Below, one piece after another: positions 1-8,621 of a DNA stretch of 64,000 nt. The notes under the pieces were generated by a model. It made no database searches, had not been told where the DNA came from, and worked only from the letters and a program-made list of their open reading frames with translations. The translations under genes and the position numbers were made by a program. This DNA comes from Bradyrhizobium australiense. GTDB taxonomy: Bacteria > Pseudomonadota > Alphaproteobacteria > Rhizobiales > Xanthobacteraceae. Every line of letters starts with the position of its first letter. Position 1 is the first letter of the stretch. The stretch spans positions 1 to 64,000 of the forward strand of contig NZ_JAAVLX010000015.1 of NCBI RefSeq assembly GCF_013114825.1, given 5' to 3'.

Positions 1-59
1 AAAGATGTACGCGCCGAAAGCGTACGGTGAAATCGTGTGGTTCTGGCGCCGCGGTGCTG

Positions 60-358
60 GCGTTAAGTCCGAGAGAAGCGAAGCTTCTCGGAGGCGACGG
101 TGGCAAGAAAGCCGTTCACCGGGAAGAGCACGAAGTAAGCCGTAAAGCCATTGCGCAGGGAAGGCCGGGATGCTCCCGCTGTACCTGTATGCTCGTGTGC
201 GTTCTTTTTATGCGCAACGGCACACGAGACCGCGGGTGCGGCGCGCACCCGGTCTTCCCTGCGCCCTCTGAACAAGAGGGCGGGAAGTTGAGAGCAAAGC
301 TCGGGCGAACCAGGCCGCGAGAACGCGAAACTGCATCTAGCCGTCATTGCAATGACGG
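60..358. repeat. Structured palindromic intergenic element
   Basis: This gene-free stretch holds nested inverted repeats. An outer stem pairs GCGCAGGGAAG (from 153) with CTTCCCTGCGC (ending 264). Inside it, CTCGTGTGC (192-200) pairs with GCACACGAG (220-228), and a third hairpin, CGGGTGCG/CGCACCCG, lies at 233-251. A perfect 18-base palindrome, CCGTCATTGCAATGACGG, sits at 341-358. The open frames across it have no protein-like composition. I believe elements of this look are scattered between genes in Bradyrhizobium, but that is from memory; only the folding potential is seen here. It could be a mobile repeat or a structured RNA. Confidence 0.5.
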
Positions 359-754
359 TGGAGAGAGCCGGCGGTCGCTCCGCTGCTCACCCATGCCCTC
401 GGGATCCCGAAGGCCGACGCCGCCGGCCATGCCGCAACTTCCCGGAGCCCATGGAACCCGGCTCCTGCCCCCGTAACCGCCCGGCCTGACTGGACTTCCG
501 GCAGTGAAATTCCCTATTGGTAACCTAAAGTTAACCAAGCTTAGCGTCTGGTTAGGGACGGAATGACGCGCTGGCAGCCCTCGTTTTGACATGTTGGCAG
601 GGGAAGCAAGGCCTGGCTTTCGGCGGGCCCCCCATGTGACAGGAAAGAGGCTCTCGCGCTGGCGCAAATCGCCGCGCCCGACGCGCGGCTGTGAAACCGG
701 CAGCCATTTGCTCCCGGAGGAAATAGGGACACTTGCGTTGAGAGGATACCGCTC
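359..754. other. Gene-free stretch upstream of tolQ
   Basis: No credible coding frame is seen. A TTGACA-like hexamer near 586-591 lacks a good partner. TTAA-containing motifs occur around 521-545 but not in a perfect TTAA-N7-TTAA arrangement. A purine-rich GAGAGGA lies just before the tolQ start. The tolQ promoter is presumably in this interval. The ybgC and ruv genes often found before tolQ are absent. Confidence 0.5.
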
Positions 755-1468
755 ATGAATCCGGCCGACGTGACTCCGGCAGCCTTGCCGATGGTCTCCG
801 CCGATGTGTCGCTGATAGCGCTGTTCCTGCAGGCCCATTGGGTGGTGAAGACGGTCATGCTGGGCCTGCTCGCCTGCTCGGTCTGGGTCTGGGCGATCGC
901 GATCGACAAGATTTTCCTCTATTCGCGCACCAAGCGGGCCATGGACCGCTTCGAGCAGGCGTTCTGGTCCGGCCAGTCGATCGAGGAACTCTACCGCGCG
1001 CTTTCGGCCAAGCCGACGCAATCGATGGCGGCGTGCTTCGTTGCGGCCATGCGCGAGTGGAAGCGCTCGTTCGAGAGCCAGACGCGGTCCTTTGCAGGAT
1101 TGCAGATGCGGATCGAGAAGGTGATGAACGTCTCCATCGCCCGCGAGGTCGAGCGGCTGGAACGGCGACTCCTGGTGCTGGCGACCGTAGGTTCTGCCGG
1201 GCCGTTTGTCGGCCTGTTCGGAACTGTCTGGGGCATCATGTCGAGCTTCCAGTCGATCGCGGCCTCGAAAAACACCTCGCTTGCGGTCGTGGCGCCCGGC
1301 ATTGCGGAAGCGCTGTTTGCGACCGCTATCGGTCTTATCGCCGCCATCCCCGCGACCATTTTCTACAATAAATTCACGTCCGAGGTGAACCGGCAGGCAC
1401 AGCGGCTGGAAGGTTTTGCCGACGAATTTTCCGCCATCCTGTCCCGCCAGATCGACGAGCGGGCGTGA
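755..1468 (+). CDS. tolQ: Tol-Pal system proton channel subunit TolQ
   Basis: Inner-membrane subunit of the TolQ-TolR motor, which uses the proton gradient to energise TolA and keep the outer membrane attached during division. The 237-residue protein has the MotA/TolQ/ExbB layout: one membrane segment near residues 25-45 (SVWVWAIAIDKIF), a long cytoplasmic loop, and two further segments near 140-165 (GPFVGLFGTVWGIM) and 180-205. The ATG follows GAGAGGATACCGCTC. It leads a tolQ-tolR-tolA-tolB run on the same strand with short gaps. Confidence 0.96.
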   Translation: MNPADVTPAALPMVSADVSLIALFLQAHWVVKTVMLGLLACSVWVWAIAIDKIFLYSRTKRAMDRFEQAFWSGQSIEELYRALSAKPTQSMAACFVAAMREWKRSFESQTRSFAGLQMRIEKVMNVSIAREVERLERRLLVLATVGSAGPFVGLFGTVWGIMSSFQSIAASKNTSLAVVAPGIAEALFATAIGLIAAIPATIFYNKFTSEVNRQAQRLEGFADEFSAILSRQIDERA

Positions 1469-1506
1469 GCCCTGGCAAATGACGAGCGCATCGTGAGATC
1501 AAGATC

Positions 1507-1983
1507 ATGGCGATGAACATGGCAGGTTCGGCGGGCGGTGGCGGCGGACGCCGCGGCCGGCGTCGCGCCGCCGTGATGGCGGAGATCAATGTCACGCCGA
1601 TGGTCGACGTGATGCTGGTGCTGCTCATCATCTTCATGGTGGCGGCGCCTTTGATGACCTCGACGATCGATATCGATCTTCCGGTCGCCGGCGGCGGCAA
1701 GCAACTGCAAGCCAACGCGCCGCCGCTGACGCTGTCGGTGAAGCGCACCGGCGGGGCCTGCAACTCCAACATCGAGCTCTATCTCGGGGACACGCTGATT
1801 TCGGCCAATGATTTGCTGCCCAAGATCAAAGCGATCCGGGAGACCCGGTCGGAGGCGGAGAGCGTGGTATACCTGCGGGGCGACAAAGACGTTTGCTACA
1901 CGGATATGATGAAACTTTTGGGGTATATTCGGACGGCGGGGTTCAAGGCGAATATCGTCATCGTGCCGGAGCAGGGCTCCTGA
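1507..1983 (+). CDS. tolR: Tol-Pal system proton channel subunit TolR
   Basis: ExbD/TolR-family partner of TolQ. A glycine- and arginine-rich cytoplasmic N-terminus is followed by INVTPMVDVMLVLLIIF, the single membrane helix that carries the conserved aspartate used in proton transfer. The rest, to residue 158, is the periplasmic domain. It contains two cysteines (in GGACNSN and DVCYTD), which could pair. It starts 38 bases after tolQ and clearly belongs to the same operon. Confidence 0.95.
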   Translation: MAMNMAGSAGGGGGRRGRRRAAVMAEINVTPMVDVMLVLLIIFMVAAPLMTSTIDIDLPVAGGGKQLQANAPPLTLSVKRTGGACNSNIELYLGDTLISANDLLPKIKAIRETRSEAESVVYLRGDKDVCYTDMMKLLGYIRTAGFKANIVIVPEQGS

Positions 1984-2030
1984 GCCATGCAGCGGCGCGC
2001 GATGACTGACGGCGGAGCGGAAAAGCTCAG

Positions 2031-2963
2031 GTGAAGATCAAGGTCGACAAGACGGTGATGGCGTCGGTTGCCCTGCACGTTCTCGTGCTGGGGTGGGTGA
2101 TGCTGTCGTTCTCGACCAAGGCGCTCGAAATGCCGCCGGAAGAGTCGGTGGCGGTCGATGTCGTTTCGTCGGACCAGCTTGCCAAAGTGATGGCCGGCAT
2201 GAAGACCGGCAAGAAGGAAAATCCAAAGCCGCTGGTCGAGAAAGTTGCCGAAGCCAAGCCGGTCGATGATGCCGTCGGCAAGATCACCGAGAAAGCGCCT
2301 GTCGTGACCGAGACCGCGCCGGCACCCCAGCCGAAGGTCGAGGAGAAGCCGGTCGAGAAGAAACCCGATCCGCCAAAGGTCGTCGAGAAGCCGAAGGAAG
2401 AGCTGAAGCAGGTCGAGAAAAAGCCCGACCCTCCGAAGGTTGATCCGATCGGCGAGACCCTCAAGAAGGAAGAGAAGAAGCCGCCGCCGAAGCCGCCGGT
2501 GCAGGCCGCCAAGCCGCCAGAGCCGGCAAAGCCGAAGATTGTCGAGCGGCACTTCGATCAAAACCAGATCGCCGCGCTTCTCGACAAGCGCGATCCGTCG
2601 CGCCAGGCCACGACCGGCGACACGCTGAATTCCAATGCCGCTCTCGGCACGGCCAAGGGCGCGGCCGCGGATAATTCCGCGACATGGGGTTCGATGTTCC
2701 AGCGGCAGGTCGAGCGATGCTGGAAGAAACCTTATGGCGGGATAGAATCACAGAAGCCTGAAGTGGCGTTTGCTATTCGTCTGAAGCGCGACGGCACGCT
2801 CGAAGGCACGCCGGTTCCGGAAGGAACTCCGGCGACGCCGTTCCTTCGGGTCTATCAGGAGAGCGCGTTACGCGCGATCATCGAATGCCAGCCGTACAAG
2901 CTGCCCGCGGCCTTTTACGAGGAATGGAAATATTTCGCGCCGGTGTTCAAGGAAAAAGCCTGA
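2031..2963 (+). CDS. tolA: Cell envelope integrity protein TolA
   Basis: Links the TolQR motor to Pal and TolB across the periplasm. The GTG start gives MKIKVDKTVMASVALHVLVL, a short cytoplasmic end plus one membrane helix. Residues ~70-190 are a highly charged, proline- and lysine-rich spacer (repeats such as EKKPDPPKVVEKPKEE). The C-terminal ~110 residues form the TolA/TonB-type domain (WGSMFQRQVERCWKKPYGG, then ALRAIIECQPYKLP). TolA is poorly conserved in sequence, so the name rests on layout and on its position between tolR and tolB. Confidence 0.9.
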   Translation: MKIKVDKTVMASVALHVLVLGWVMLSFSTKALEMPPEESVAVDVVSSDQLAKVMAGMKTGKKENPKPLVEKVAEAKPVDDAVGKITEKAPVVTETAPAPQPKVEEKPVEKKPDPPKVVEKPKEELKQVEKKPDPPKVDPIGETLKKEEKKPPPKPPVQAAKPPEPAKPKIVERHFDQNQIAALLDKRDPSRQATTGDTLNSNAALGTAKGAAADNSATWGSMFQRQVERCWKKPYGGIESQKPEVAFAIRLKRDGTLEGTPVPEGTPATPFLRVYQESALRAIIECQPYKLPAAFYEEWKYFAPVFKEKA

Positions 2964-2989
2964 TTGCGCTCGCCCTTTGGCGATCACAC

Positions 2990-4366
2990 ATGAGCAAGAT
3001 TGAAGCGATGACTGACAAAGATGGATTGCCCAACATGTCGTTCCGCCTGAACCGCCGGCAGATCATTACCGGAATGGCTTCGACAGGCCTTCTGATGGGC
3101 AGTCATATCGGCAGCGCCTTCGGCCAGAAGCGCGTCGTCATTCCCGAGGGCGAATTCACCCCGCTCCCGATCGCGGTCCCGAATTTCGTCGCGGGCACGC
3201 CTGGGGATGCCGAGGTCGGCGTCGGCGTGTCGCAGGTCATCACCAACAACCTCAAGCGTAGCGGGCTGTTCGCGCCGATTGACCAGGCTGCTCATATCGA
3301 GCGCATCACCAATATCGACACCGCGCCGCAATTCCAGAGCTGGAAGCAGATCAACGCGCAGGCGCTGGTGACGGGACGGATGACCCGGCAGGGCGACGGC
3401 CGCCTGAAAGCGGAATTCCGTCTCTGGGACGTCAATCAGCAGCAGCAACTCACCGGGCAGCAATATTTCACCTCGCCGGAATACTGGCGGCGGATCGCCC
3501 ATATCATCTCCGACCAGATCTACGAGCGGCTGACCGGAGAGAAGGGCTATTTCGATAGCCGCGTCGTGTTCGTCGACGAGACGGGCTCCAAGGAGCGCCG
3601 CGTCAAGCGATTGGCGCTGATGGACCAGGACGGCGCCAACGTCCGGTATCTGACCAAGGGCTCCGACCTGGTGCTGACGCCGCGGTTCTCCCCCTCGACG
3701 CAAGAGATCACCTACATGGAATTCGGGCAGGGCGATCCGCGCGTCTATCTGTTCAACGTCGAGACCGGGCAGCGCGAGATCGTCGGCAATTTCCCTGGCA
3801 TGTCGTTCTCGCCGCGGTTCTCGCCGGACGGCCAGCGCATCATCATGAGCCTGCAGCAGGGCGGCAACTCGAACCTGTTCGTAATGGATTTGCGTTCGAA
3901 ATCGACGACGCGGCTGACCGACACGCCGGCGATCGACACCTCGCCGTCCTATTCGCCCGACGGCAGCCGGATCTGTTTCGAGTCCGACCGTGGCGGCAAG
4001 CCGCAGATCTACGTGATGCCGGCCACCGGCGGCGGCGCGCAGCGCATTTCGTTCGGCGAGGGCAGCTATTCGACGCCGGTGTGGTCGCCGCGCGGCGACT
4101 ACATTGCCTTCACCAAGCAGGGCGGCGGCGCGTTCGCCATCGGCATCATGAAAACCGACGGTTCGGGCGAACGCATCCTCACCTCCGGCTTCCATAATGA
4201 AGGGCCGACCTTTGCGCCGAACGGTCGGGTCGTCATGTTCTTCCGCGATCCCGGCGGCAGCGGCGGGCCGTCGCTGTACACGGTCGATATCTCCGGTCGT
4301 AACGAATTGCGGGTACCAACGCCCGGTTTCGCTTCCGATCCGGCGTGGTCGCCGCTGTTATCATAA
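2990..4366 (+). CDS. tolB: Tol-Pal system beta-propeller protein TolB
   Basis: Periplasmic protein that binds Pal. It has an N-terminal TolB domain (IPEGEFTPLPIAVPNF) and repeated WD40-like propeller blades from about residue 230 (FSPDGQRIIMS, YSPDGSRICFESDRGG, WSPRGDYIAF). Three in-frame ATGs are possible: 2990, 3008 and 3035. The last gives 443 residues, close to the family length. The N-terminus contains NRRQIITGMAS followed by a weakly hydrophobic stretch ending SAFGQ, which resembles a twin-arginine signal rather than the Sec signal usual for TolB. The predicted cleavage is after the Ala in SAFGQ or nearby. Confidence 0.93.
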   Translation: MSKIEAMTDKDGLPNMSFRLNRRQIITGMASTGLLMGSHIGSAFGQKRVVIPEGEFTPLPIAVPNFVAGTPGDAEVGVGVSQVITNNLKRSGLFAPIDQAAHIERITNIDTAPQFQSWKQINAQALVTGRMTRQGDGRLKAEFRLWDVNQQQQLTGQQYFTSPEYWRRIAHIISDQIYERLTGEKGYFDSRVVFVDETGSKERRVKRLALMDQDGANVRYLTKGSDLVLTPRFSPSTQEITYMEFGQGDPRVYLFNVETGQREIVGNFPGMSFSPRFSPDGQRIIMSLQQGGNSNLFVMDLRSKSTTRLTDTPAIDTSPSYSPDGSRICFESDRGGKPQIYVMPATGGGAQRISFGEGSYSTPVWSPRGDYIAFTKQGGGAFAIGIMKTDGSGERILTSGFHNEGPTFAPNGRVVMFFRDPGGSGGPSLYTVDISGRNELRVPTPGFASDPAWSPLLS

Positions 4367-4547
4367 TGGAACCCGCCCGCACGGTGGGCCCGCCGTTAAT
4401 CGGCAAACATTGCCTACCCTGCTGATTTTTCAGGCAAATTTTTTCGTTCACCAAGCAACAGCAACGTCTCGGTAACGACGTTCCCTCAGAAAGACTTCAC
4501 CTGAGAGGGGTAGAACTACCTACCCTAACAGGACGCGTGCCCCCGAT

Positions 4548-6878
4548 ATGCAGCTCGCAAATCAGAGCGGAGAGCCGGATCAACAAACGTCGCCGTATCT
4601 TCGCGCGGCATTGATCGATTCGCTCTTTGAAACTTCCGCTCCGATGCTTGCGGGCCTCGTCTTCGGAGCCGGTGCGGCAGCGATGACCGCGCTGAAGACG
4701 GGAGAAACTCTCATCTGGGCGTGTGTCGCGCTTCTCGTCGTTGCTGGCGTTGTCCGCGCGTTCGTCCTGCAGCTTTACCACGCGCGCAAATCGACCCCGA
4801 CCGTTGAGGAAGCTGCGCTGTGGAAGAAGCGCCATCAGATTGGAGCGATGATCCAGGCCGCTGCGCTCGGCATATGGTGCTCCGCCACGCTGTTGGTCAG
4901 TGACGATTCCCTGGCCCATATGATTTGCTTATCCGTCACCACCGGGATCCTGGCGTTAGGTGCGGGCAGGGCCTATGGACGGCAGTGGATATTCCAGCTG
5001 CAGGCTGCACTCATCTTCGGTCCAACTGTGATCGCGCTGGCGTTGCGTGGCACGCCCTATTACATGGCCATGTCGGTCGTGTGCGCCGCATTTCTCGTGG
5101 CTGTTCTGCAAATTTCGATCAATTTGCACAGAATATTTATGCAGGCGCTTGTGGCACGCGAGCGCGAGGCGGCGCTGGCCGGCCAGTTCGATGCCGCGCT
5201 CAACAACATGCCACACGGGCTGTGCATGTTTCGCGCCGATGGCCGGCTTGCGGTGATGAATCATCGTTTCGCCGAGATCATGAACTTGTCCGATGAATTC
5301 TTGCAAGGCGGTGCCAGCGCGCTCGACATCGTCTCCGCCTGCGTTGCCTCCGGCGCGATCTCGGCGGCGAGCGCCAGCCTCATTCTGCAGGAAGTCGAGG
5401 ACTCCCGGGCCACTGATATCATCACGGCCGATCCGGACTTCAGCAAGAACCGGTCGTTGTCCTGGACGTTCCAGCCGATGGCCCACGGCGGCACCGTCAT
5501 GCTGGTGGAGGACATCACCGAGCGCAAGGATGCGGAAGCCAGGATCAGCCATCTGGCACGCTATGACGAGCTCACCGAGCTCCCCAACCGGGTCAATTTC
5601 CGCGACGAGATCGGACATCTTCTGGCGGTCGAGCAGGGCGCCGAGCACCTATCGGCATTGCTGTTCGTGGACCTCGACCAGTTCAAGCAGGTCAACGACA
5701 CGCTCGGCCATCCCTGCGGCGACCAGTTGTTGTGCGCGGTGGCCGGTCGCCTGCGTGAGATGCTGCGGCCCGAGGATTTCGTCGCTCGCTTCGGCGGCGA
5801 CGAGTTCGTGGTGTTCCAGCAGAACATCCAATCCCCCGACGACGCCGCCGGTCTCGCGCGGCGCATCGTCGATCGCCTGAGCGAGCGCTACAAGATCGAC
5901 AACCATCTGGTCGAGATCGGCGCCAGCGTCGGCATCGCCATGACCTCGCGCGGCGTCAGCGCCGACACGCTGTTGAAAAATGCCGACATGGCGCTGTATC
6001 GCGCCAAGGCTGACGGCCGCGGCACCTTCTGCTTCTTCCGGGAGGAAATGGCGCAAATCGTCGAATCCCGCCGCATCCTCGAACTGGACCTCCGCAAGGC
6101 GTTGGCCAACGAGGAGTTCGAGCTGTTCTTCCAGCCGCTCGTCAATCTCAAGTCGGGCCGGATATCGACCTGCGAAGCGCTGATACGCTGGAATCATCCG
6201 GTTCGCGGCACGGTGTCGCCGACCGACATCATTCCAATCGCCGAAGACATGGGGCTGATTGTCGATCTCGGCCGCTGGATTTTGCGTAAGTCCTGCATGG
6301 AATGCATGAAATGGCCAGAGGCCGTCAGCGTTGCCGTTAACTTCTCGCCGCAGCAGTTTCATCAGCGGGACGTACTGAGCGAAGTCCGCTATGCACTCGA
6401 GGTCTCCGGCCTGCCGGCGAATCGGCTCGAAATCGAGATCACCGAATCCTCGCTGCTGCGTAACACGCAGTTGACCCACGACGTGCTGTCGCAATTGCAT
6501 TCGCTCGGCGTGCGGATATCGCTCGACGATTTCGGCACCGGCTATTCGAGCCTCAGCTATCTGCACAACTTCCCATTGCAGAAGGTGAAGATCGACCGCT
6601 CCTTCCTGGAAGGGATCGACAGCGACCGTCCGCTGACGCTGCTGCGCGGCGTGGCGCGGCTGTCAGCCGATCTTGGGATGTCGGTCGTGGTCGAGGGCAT
6701 CGAGACCAACGAGCAACTCGAATTGATCAGCGCCGATGGTGCGGTAACCGAGGCGCAGGGCTATCTGTTCAGCCCACCGGTCCCCGCCATACGCGTCCGG
6801 CAGTTGCTTAACGCGTCGCACGGTCGCCGCATGCCTGACGATCAGCTCATCGCTGTTTCTTCGCGATCGATCGCCTGA
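4548..6878 (+). CDS. Membrane PAS-GGDEF-EAL cyclic-di-GMP protein
   Basis: A 776-residue bifunctional-type c-di-GMP enzyme. Residues ~20-200 contain several membrane helices, followed by a PAS-like segment (ALNNMPHGLCMFRADGRLAVMNHRF, ~215-330). The GGDEF domain (~340-500) has an intact GGDEF near residue 416, preceded by the inhibitory-site motif RPED at the expected five-residue spacing. The EAL domain (~515-760) keeps CEALIRWNHP, DDFGTGYSSLSYL and KIDRSF, so both synthesis and hydrolysis look possible. It lies between tolB and pal, a place usually occupied by pal itself. No strong ribosome site precedes the chosen ATG. Confidence 0.9.
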   Translation: MQLANQSGEPDQQTSPYLRAALIDSLFETSAPMLAGLVFGAGAAAMTALKTGETLIWACVALLVVAGVVRAFVLQLYHARKSTPTVEEAALWKKRHQIGAMIQAAALGIWCSATLLVSDDSLAHMICLSVTTGILALGAGRAYGRQWIFQLQAALIFGPTVIALALRGTPYYMAMSVVCAAFLVAVLQISINLHRIFMQALVAREREAALAGQFDAALNNMPHGLCMFRADGRLAVMNHRFAEIMNLSDEFLQGGASALDIVSACVASGAISAASASLILQEVEDSRATDIITADPDFSKNRSLSWTFQPMAHGGTVMLVEDITERKDAEARISHLARYDELTELPNRVNFRDEIGHLLAVEQGAEHLSALLFVDLDQFKQVNDTLGHPCGDQLLCAVAGRLREMLRPEDFVARFGGDEFVVFQQNIQSPDDAAGLARRIVDRLSERYKIDNHLVEIGASVGIAMTSRGVSADTLLKNADMALYRAKADGRGTFCFFREEMAQIVESRRILELDLRKALANEEFELFFQPLVNLKSGRISTCEALIRWNHPVRGTVSPTDIIPIAEDMGLIVDLGRWILRKSCMECMKWPEAVSVAVNFSPQQFHQRDVLSEVRYALEVSGLPANRLEIEITESSLLRNTQLTHDVLSQLHSLGVRISLDDFGTGYSSLSYLHNFPLQKVKIDRSFLEGIDSDRPLTLLRGVARLSADLGMSVVVEGIETNEQLELISADGAVTEAQGYLFSPPVPAIRVRQLLNASHGRRMPDDQLIAVSSRSIA

Positions 6879-6983
6879 CTTCAACGTAATCAGTCCCACT
6901 GTGTTCGTGCTGTCGACACAGCTACCCCGGGTTTTTGCGGGCTGCAAGGTTAACCCTAACGTGTCTAAGCCTTTGCAATTTTG

Positions 6984-6998
6984 TTAAGGAGCCGTTAA
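6984..6998. promoter_or_regulatory. CtrA-like site TTAA-N7-TTAA
   Basis: Perfect TTAAGGAGCCGTTAA, matching the CtrA full-site pattern known from Caulobacter and other alphaproteobacteria. It lies 44 bases upstream of the acyltransferase start at 7043. TTAACCCTAACG just upstream (6951-6962) is a partial second site. The pattern is seen; binding is inferred. Confidence 0.45.
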
Positions 6999-7042
6999 TC
7001 TTTCGCACTCGTGGAAGTTGTTGTGGAAGGTTAGGAGTATCA

Positions 7043-7816
7043 ATGAAGGCCGGAGCCGAACCGCGCACTTCGCTCTTTGGGCCGGAGTCAGGGTTGTCTG
7101 ATCGGGTCGATTACCGACTCATGGAAACTCCCGAGGAAAAAGATTGCATCTATTTGATGCGTTACAAAGCCTATCTGCATGGCGGAGTAACCTCGCCGTC
7201 AGAGTCTCAGCGCGTCAGCGATCGTTACGACGATGCGCCCAACGCCTGGATTTTCGGAATCTATGTTGACGGAGAACTCTGTAGTTCTATCCGCCTCAAC
7301 GTCGTGACGTCAGAATGTCGGATTTCCGGTTCGACCGACTTGTTCGGCGATGTTCTTCACCCGCGCCTCGATCAAGGCGAAGTTTTCATCGATCCGCTTC
7401 GTTTGGCTGCGGACCCCGAAAAAACGAGGCGGTTCCCTGACCTTCCCTATCTGACGGTGCGGCTGGCCTATCTGGCATGCGAGCATTTCAACGCCGATAC
7501 CGGGCTCGCGCTCGTTCGTGCCGAGCACCAGGCGTTCTATCGTCGGGTCTTCATGTCCGAGGTCATCGCTGAACCGCGTTCGTTTCCGGGCTTTTTGCCA
7601 AAGGTGTCATTGCTGGCGTCCGATTACCGGACCGTACGGGAAAAGGTCATGACCCGTTTTCCCATCATGCGTTCGACGTCTGTCGAGCGGCGGATGCTGT
7701 TCCAGCGCGCCGGCGAGCGCCCTTCCTCGCCGCGCGGGGTCGTCACATCTTTCGAGCGCGCCTTCCGACTTCCTGAAACGGCTGGACAACGCCGGACCAG
7801 ACCGTCCGGCCCATAA
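7043..7816 (+). CDS. FeeM/LuxI-like N-acyl amino acid synthase domain protein
   Basis: The 257-residue protein resembles the GNAT-fold autoinducer-synthase/FeeM group, which joins acyl chains from acyl-ACP to an amino acid or homoserine-lactone precursor. Visible family-like features are the early LMRYKAYLHGG segment, the WIFGIYVDGELCSSIRLN strand pair, the EVFIDPLRLAADP block, and the helix YLTVRLAYLACEHFNADTGLALVRAEHQAFYRRVF. The C-terminus is basic and low in structure. The ATG follows TTAGGAG. No luxR-type gene is next to it. It sits alone between the GGDEF-EAL gene and pal. The fold assignment is reasonable; the product is unknown. Confidence 0.72.
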   Translation: MKAGAEPRTSLFGPESGLSDRVDYRLMETPEEKDCIYLMRYKAYLHGGVTSPSESQRVSDRYDDAPNAWIFGIYVDGELCSSIRLNVVTSECRISGSTDLFGDVLHPRLDQGEVFIDPLRLAADPEKTRRFPDLPYLTVRLAYLACEHFNADTGLALVRAEHQAFYRRVFMSEVIAEPRSFPGFLPKVSLLASDYRTVREKVMTRFPIMRSTSVERRMLFQRAGERPSSPRGVVTSFERAFRLPETAGQRRTRPSGP

Positions 7817-8077
7817 GCTCCTAGCCGAATTCCGCGACTCGTCATTCCTGGACCACCGTTGCCGAAACGCCGCAAATCCGGTGATTTCGGCCCGTGCGTA
7901 CTTGCCTTCACCCTCGCGCCACATTTACAAACCATTAACTATCGCAGTCGCTTTTCACGGTTTGTCGGCATTTGATCGGGTCTGGCAAGGTTCCATCAAG
8001 GTTGACGGAACGTTCGCTTAACCATCGACCTGTAGACCGGATAACAGTCGAAAAACGTGAGCGTTGGAGGCTCCGGA

Positions 8078-8569
8078 ATGAAATACCAGATGCGTATCCT
8101 CCAGGGATGGAAGCTGGCGGCTGTGGTCGCTGTGGCGCTGTCGATGGGCGCCTGCGCCAAGAACAACGTCGGTGCCGACGGCGCGATGGCCAGTGCGGCC
8201 ACCCCGGGCAGCCAGCAGGATTTCGTGGTTAACGTCGGCGACCGCGTGTTCTTCGAGAGCGACCAGACCGATCTGAGCCCGCAGGCGATCGCCACGCTGG
8301 AGAAGCAGGCGCAGTGGTTGCAGACCTACAACCGCTATTCCTTCACTATCGAAGGCCATGCCGACGAGCGCGGCACCCGCGAGTACAACATTGCACTCGG
8401 CGCGCGCCGCGCCCAGTCGGTGCGCAGCTATCTCGCCTCCCGCGGCATCGACCCGAACCGCATGCGCACGATCTCCTACGGCAAAGAGCGTCCGGTGGCG
8501 GTTTGTAACGACATCTCTTGCTGGTCGCAGAACCGCCGCGCCGTCACGGTGCTGAACGCCGGCGCCTGA
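8078..8569 (+). CDS. pal: Peptidoglycan-associated lipoprotein Pal
   Basis: Outer-membrane lipoprotein that grips peptidoglycan and is the end point of the Tol system. A lipoprotein signal ends in LSMGAC (lipid-modified cysteine near residue 25). The OmpA-like domain includes DRVFFESDQTDLSPQA, IEGHADERGTREYNIALGARRA and RMRTISYGKERP. The ATG at 8078 is chosen because TTGGAGG lies seven bases upstream; an in-frame GTG at 8057 would put residues before the signal peptide. Length 163 residues, normal for the family. A hairpin terminator follows. Confidence 0.96.
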   Translation: MKYQMRILQGWKLAAVVAVALSMGACAKNNVGADGAMASAATPGSQQDFVVNVGDRVFFESDQTDLSPQAIATLEKQAQWLQTYNRYSFTIEGHADERGTREYNIALGARRAQSVRSYLASRGIDPNRMRTISYGKERPVAVCNDISCWSQNRRAVTVLNAGA

Positions 8570-8592
8570 CGAATTCGATCTCGCAGAGTTTG

Positions 8593-8621
8593 CCGGCGCC
8601 TTCGGGCGCCGGTTTCATTTT
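8593..8621. terminator. Hairpin terminator after pal
   Basis: CCGGCGCC-TTCG-GGCGCCGG followed by TTTCATTTT: an eight-pair GC stem with a stable TTCG loop and a U-rich tail for pal. It overlaps the last codons of the opposite-strand hydrolase, so it lies between convergent genes. Confidence 0.8.

Noticed and set aside
27..476. Open frame of 149 codons at the window start
   Set aside because: It runs through the structured palindromic element, has cysteine- and arginine-rich random-looking composition and no ribosome site.
586..620. TTGACA-like hexamer as the tolQ promoter
   Set aside because: No acceptable -10 at 16-18 bases; the match is only to half a promoter.
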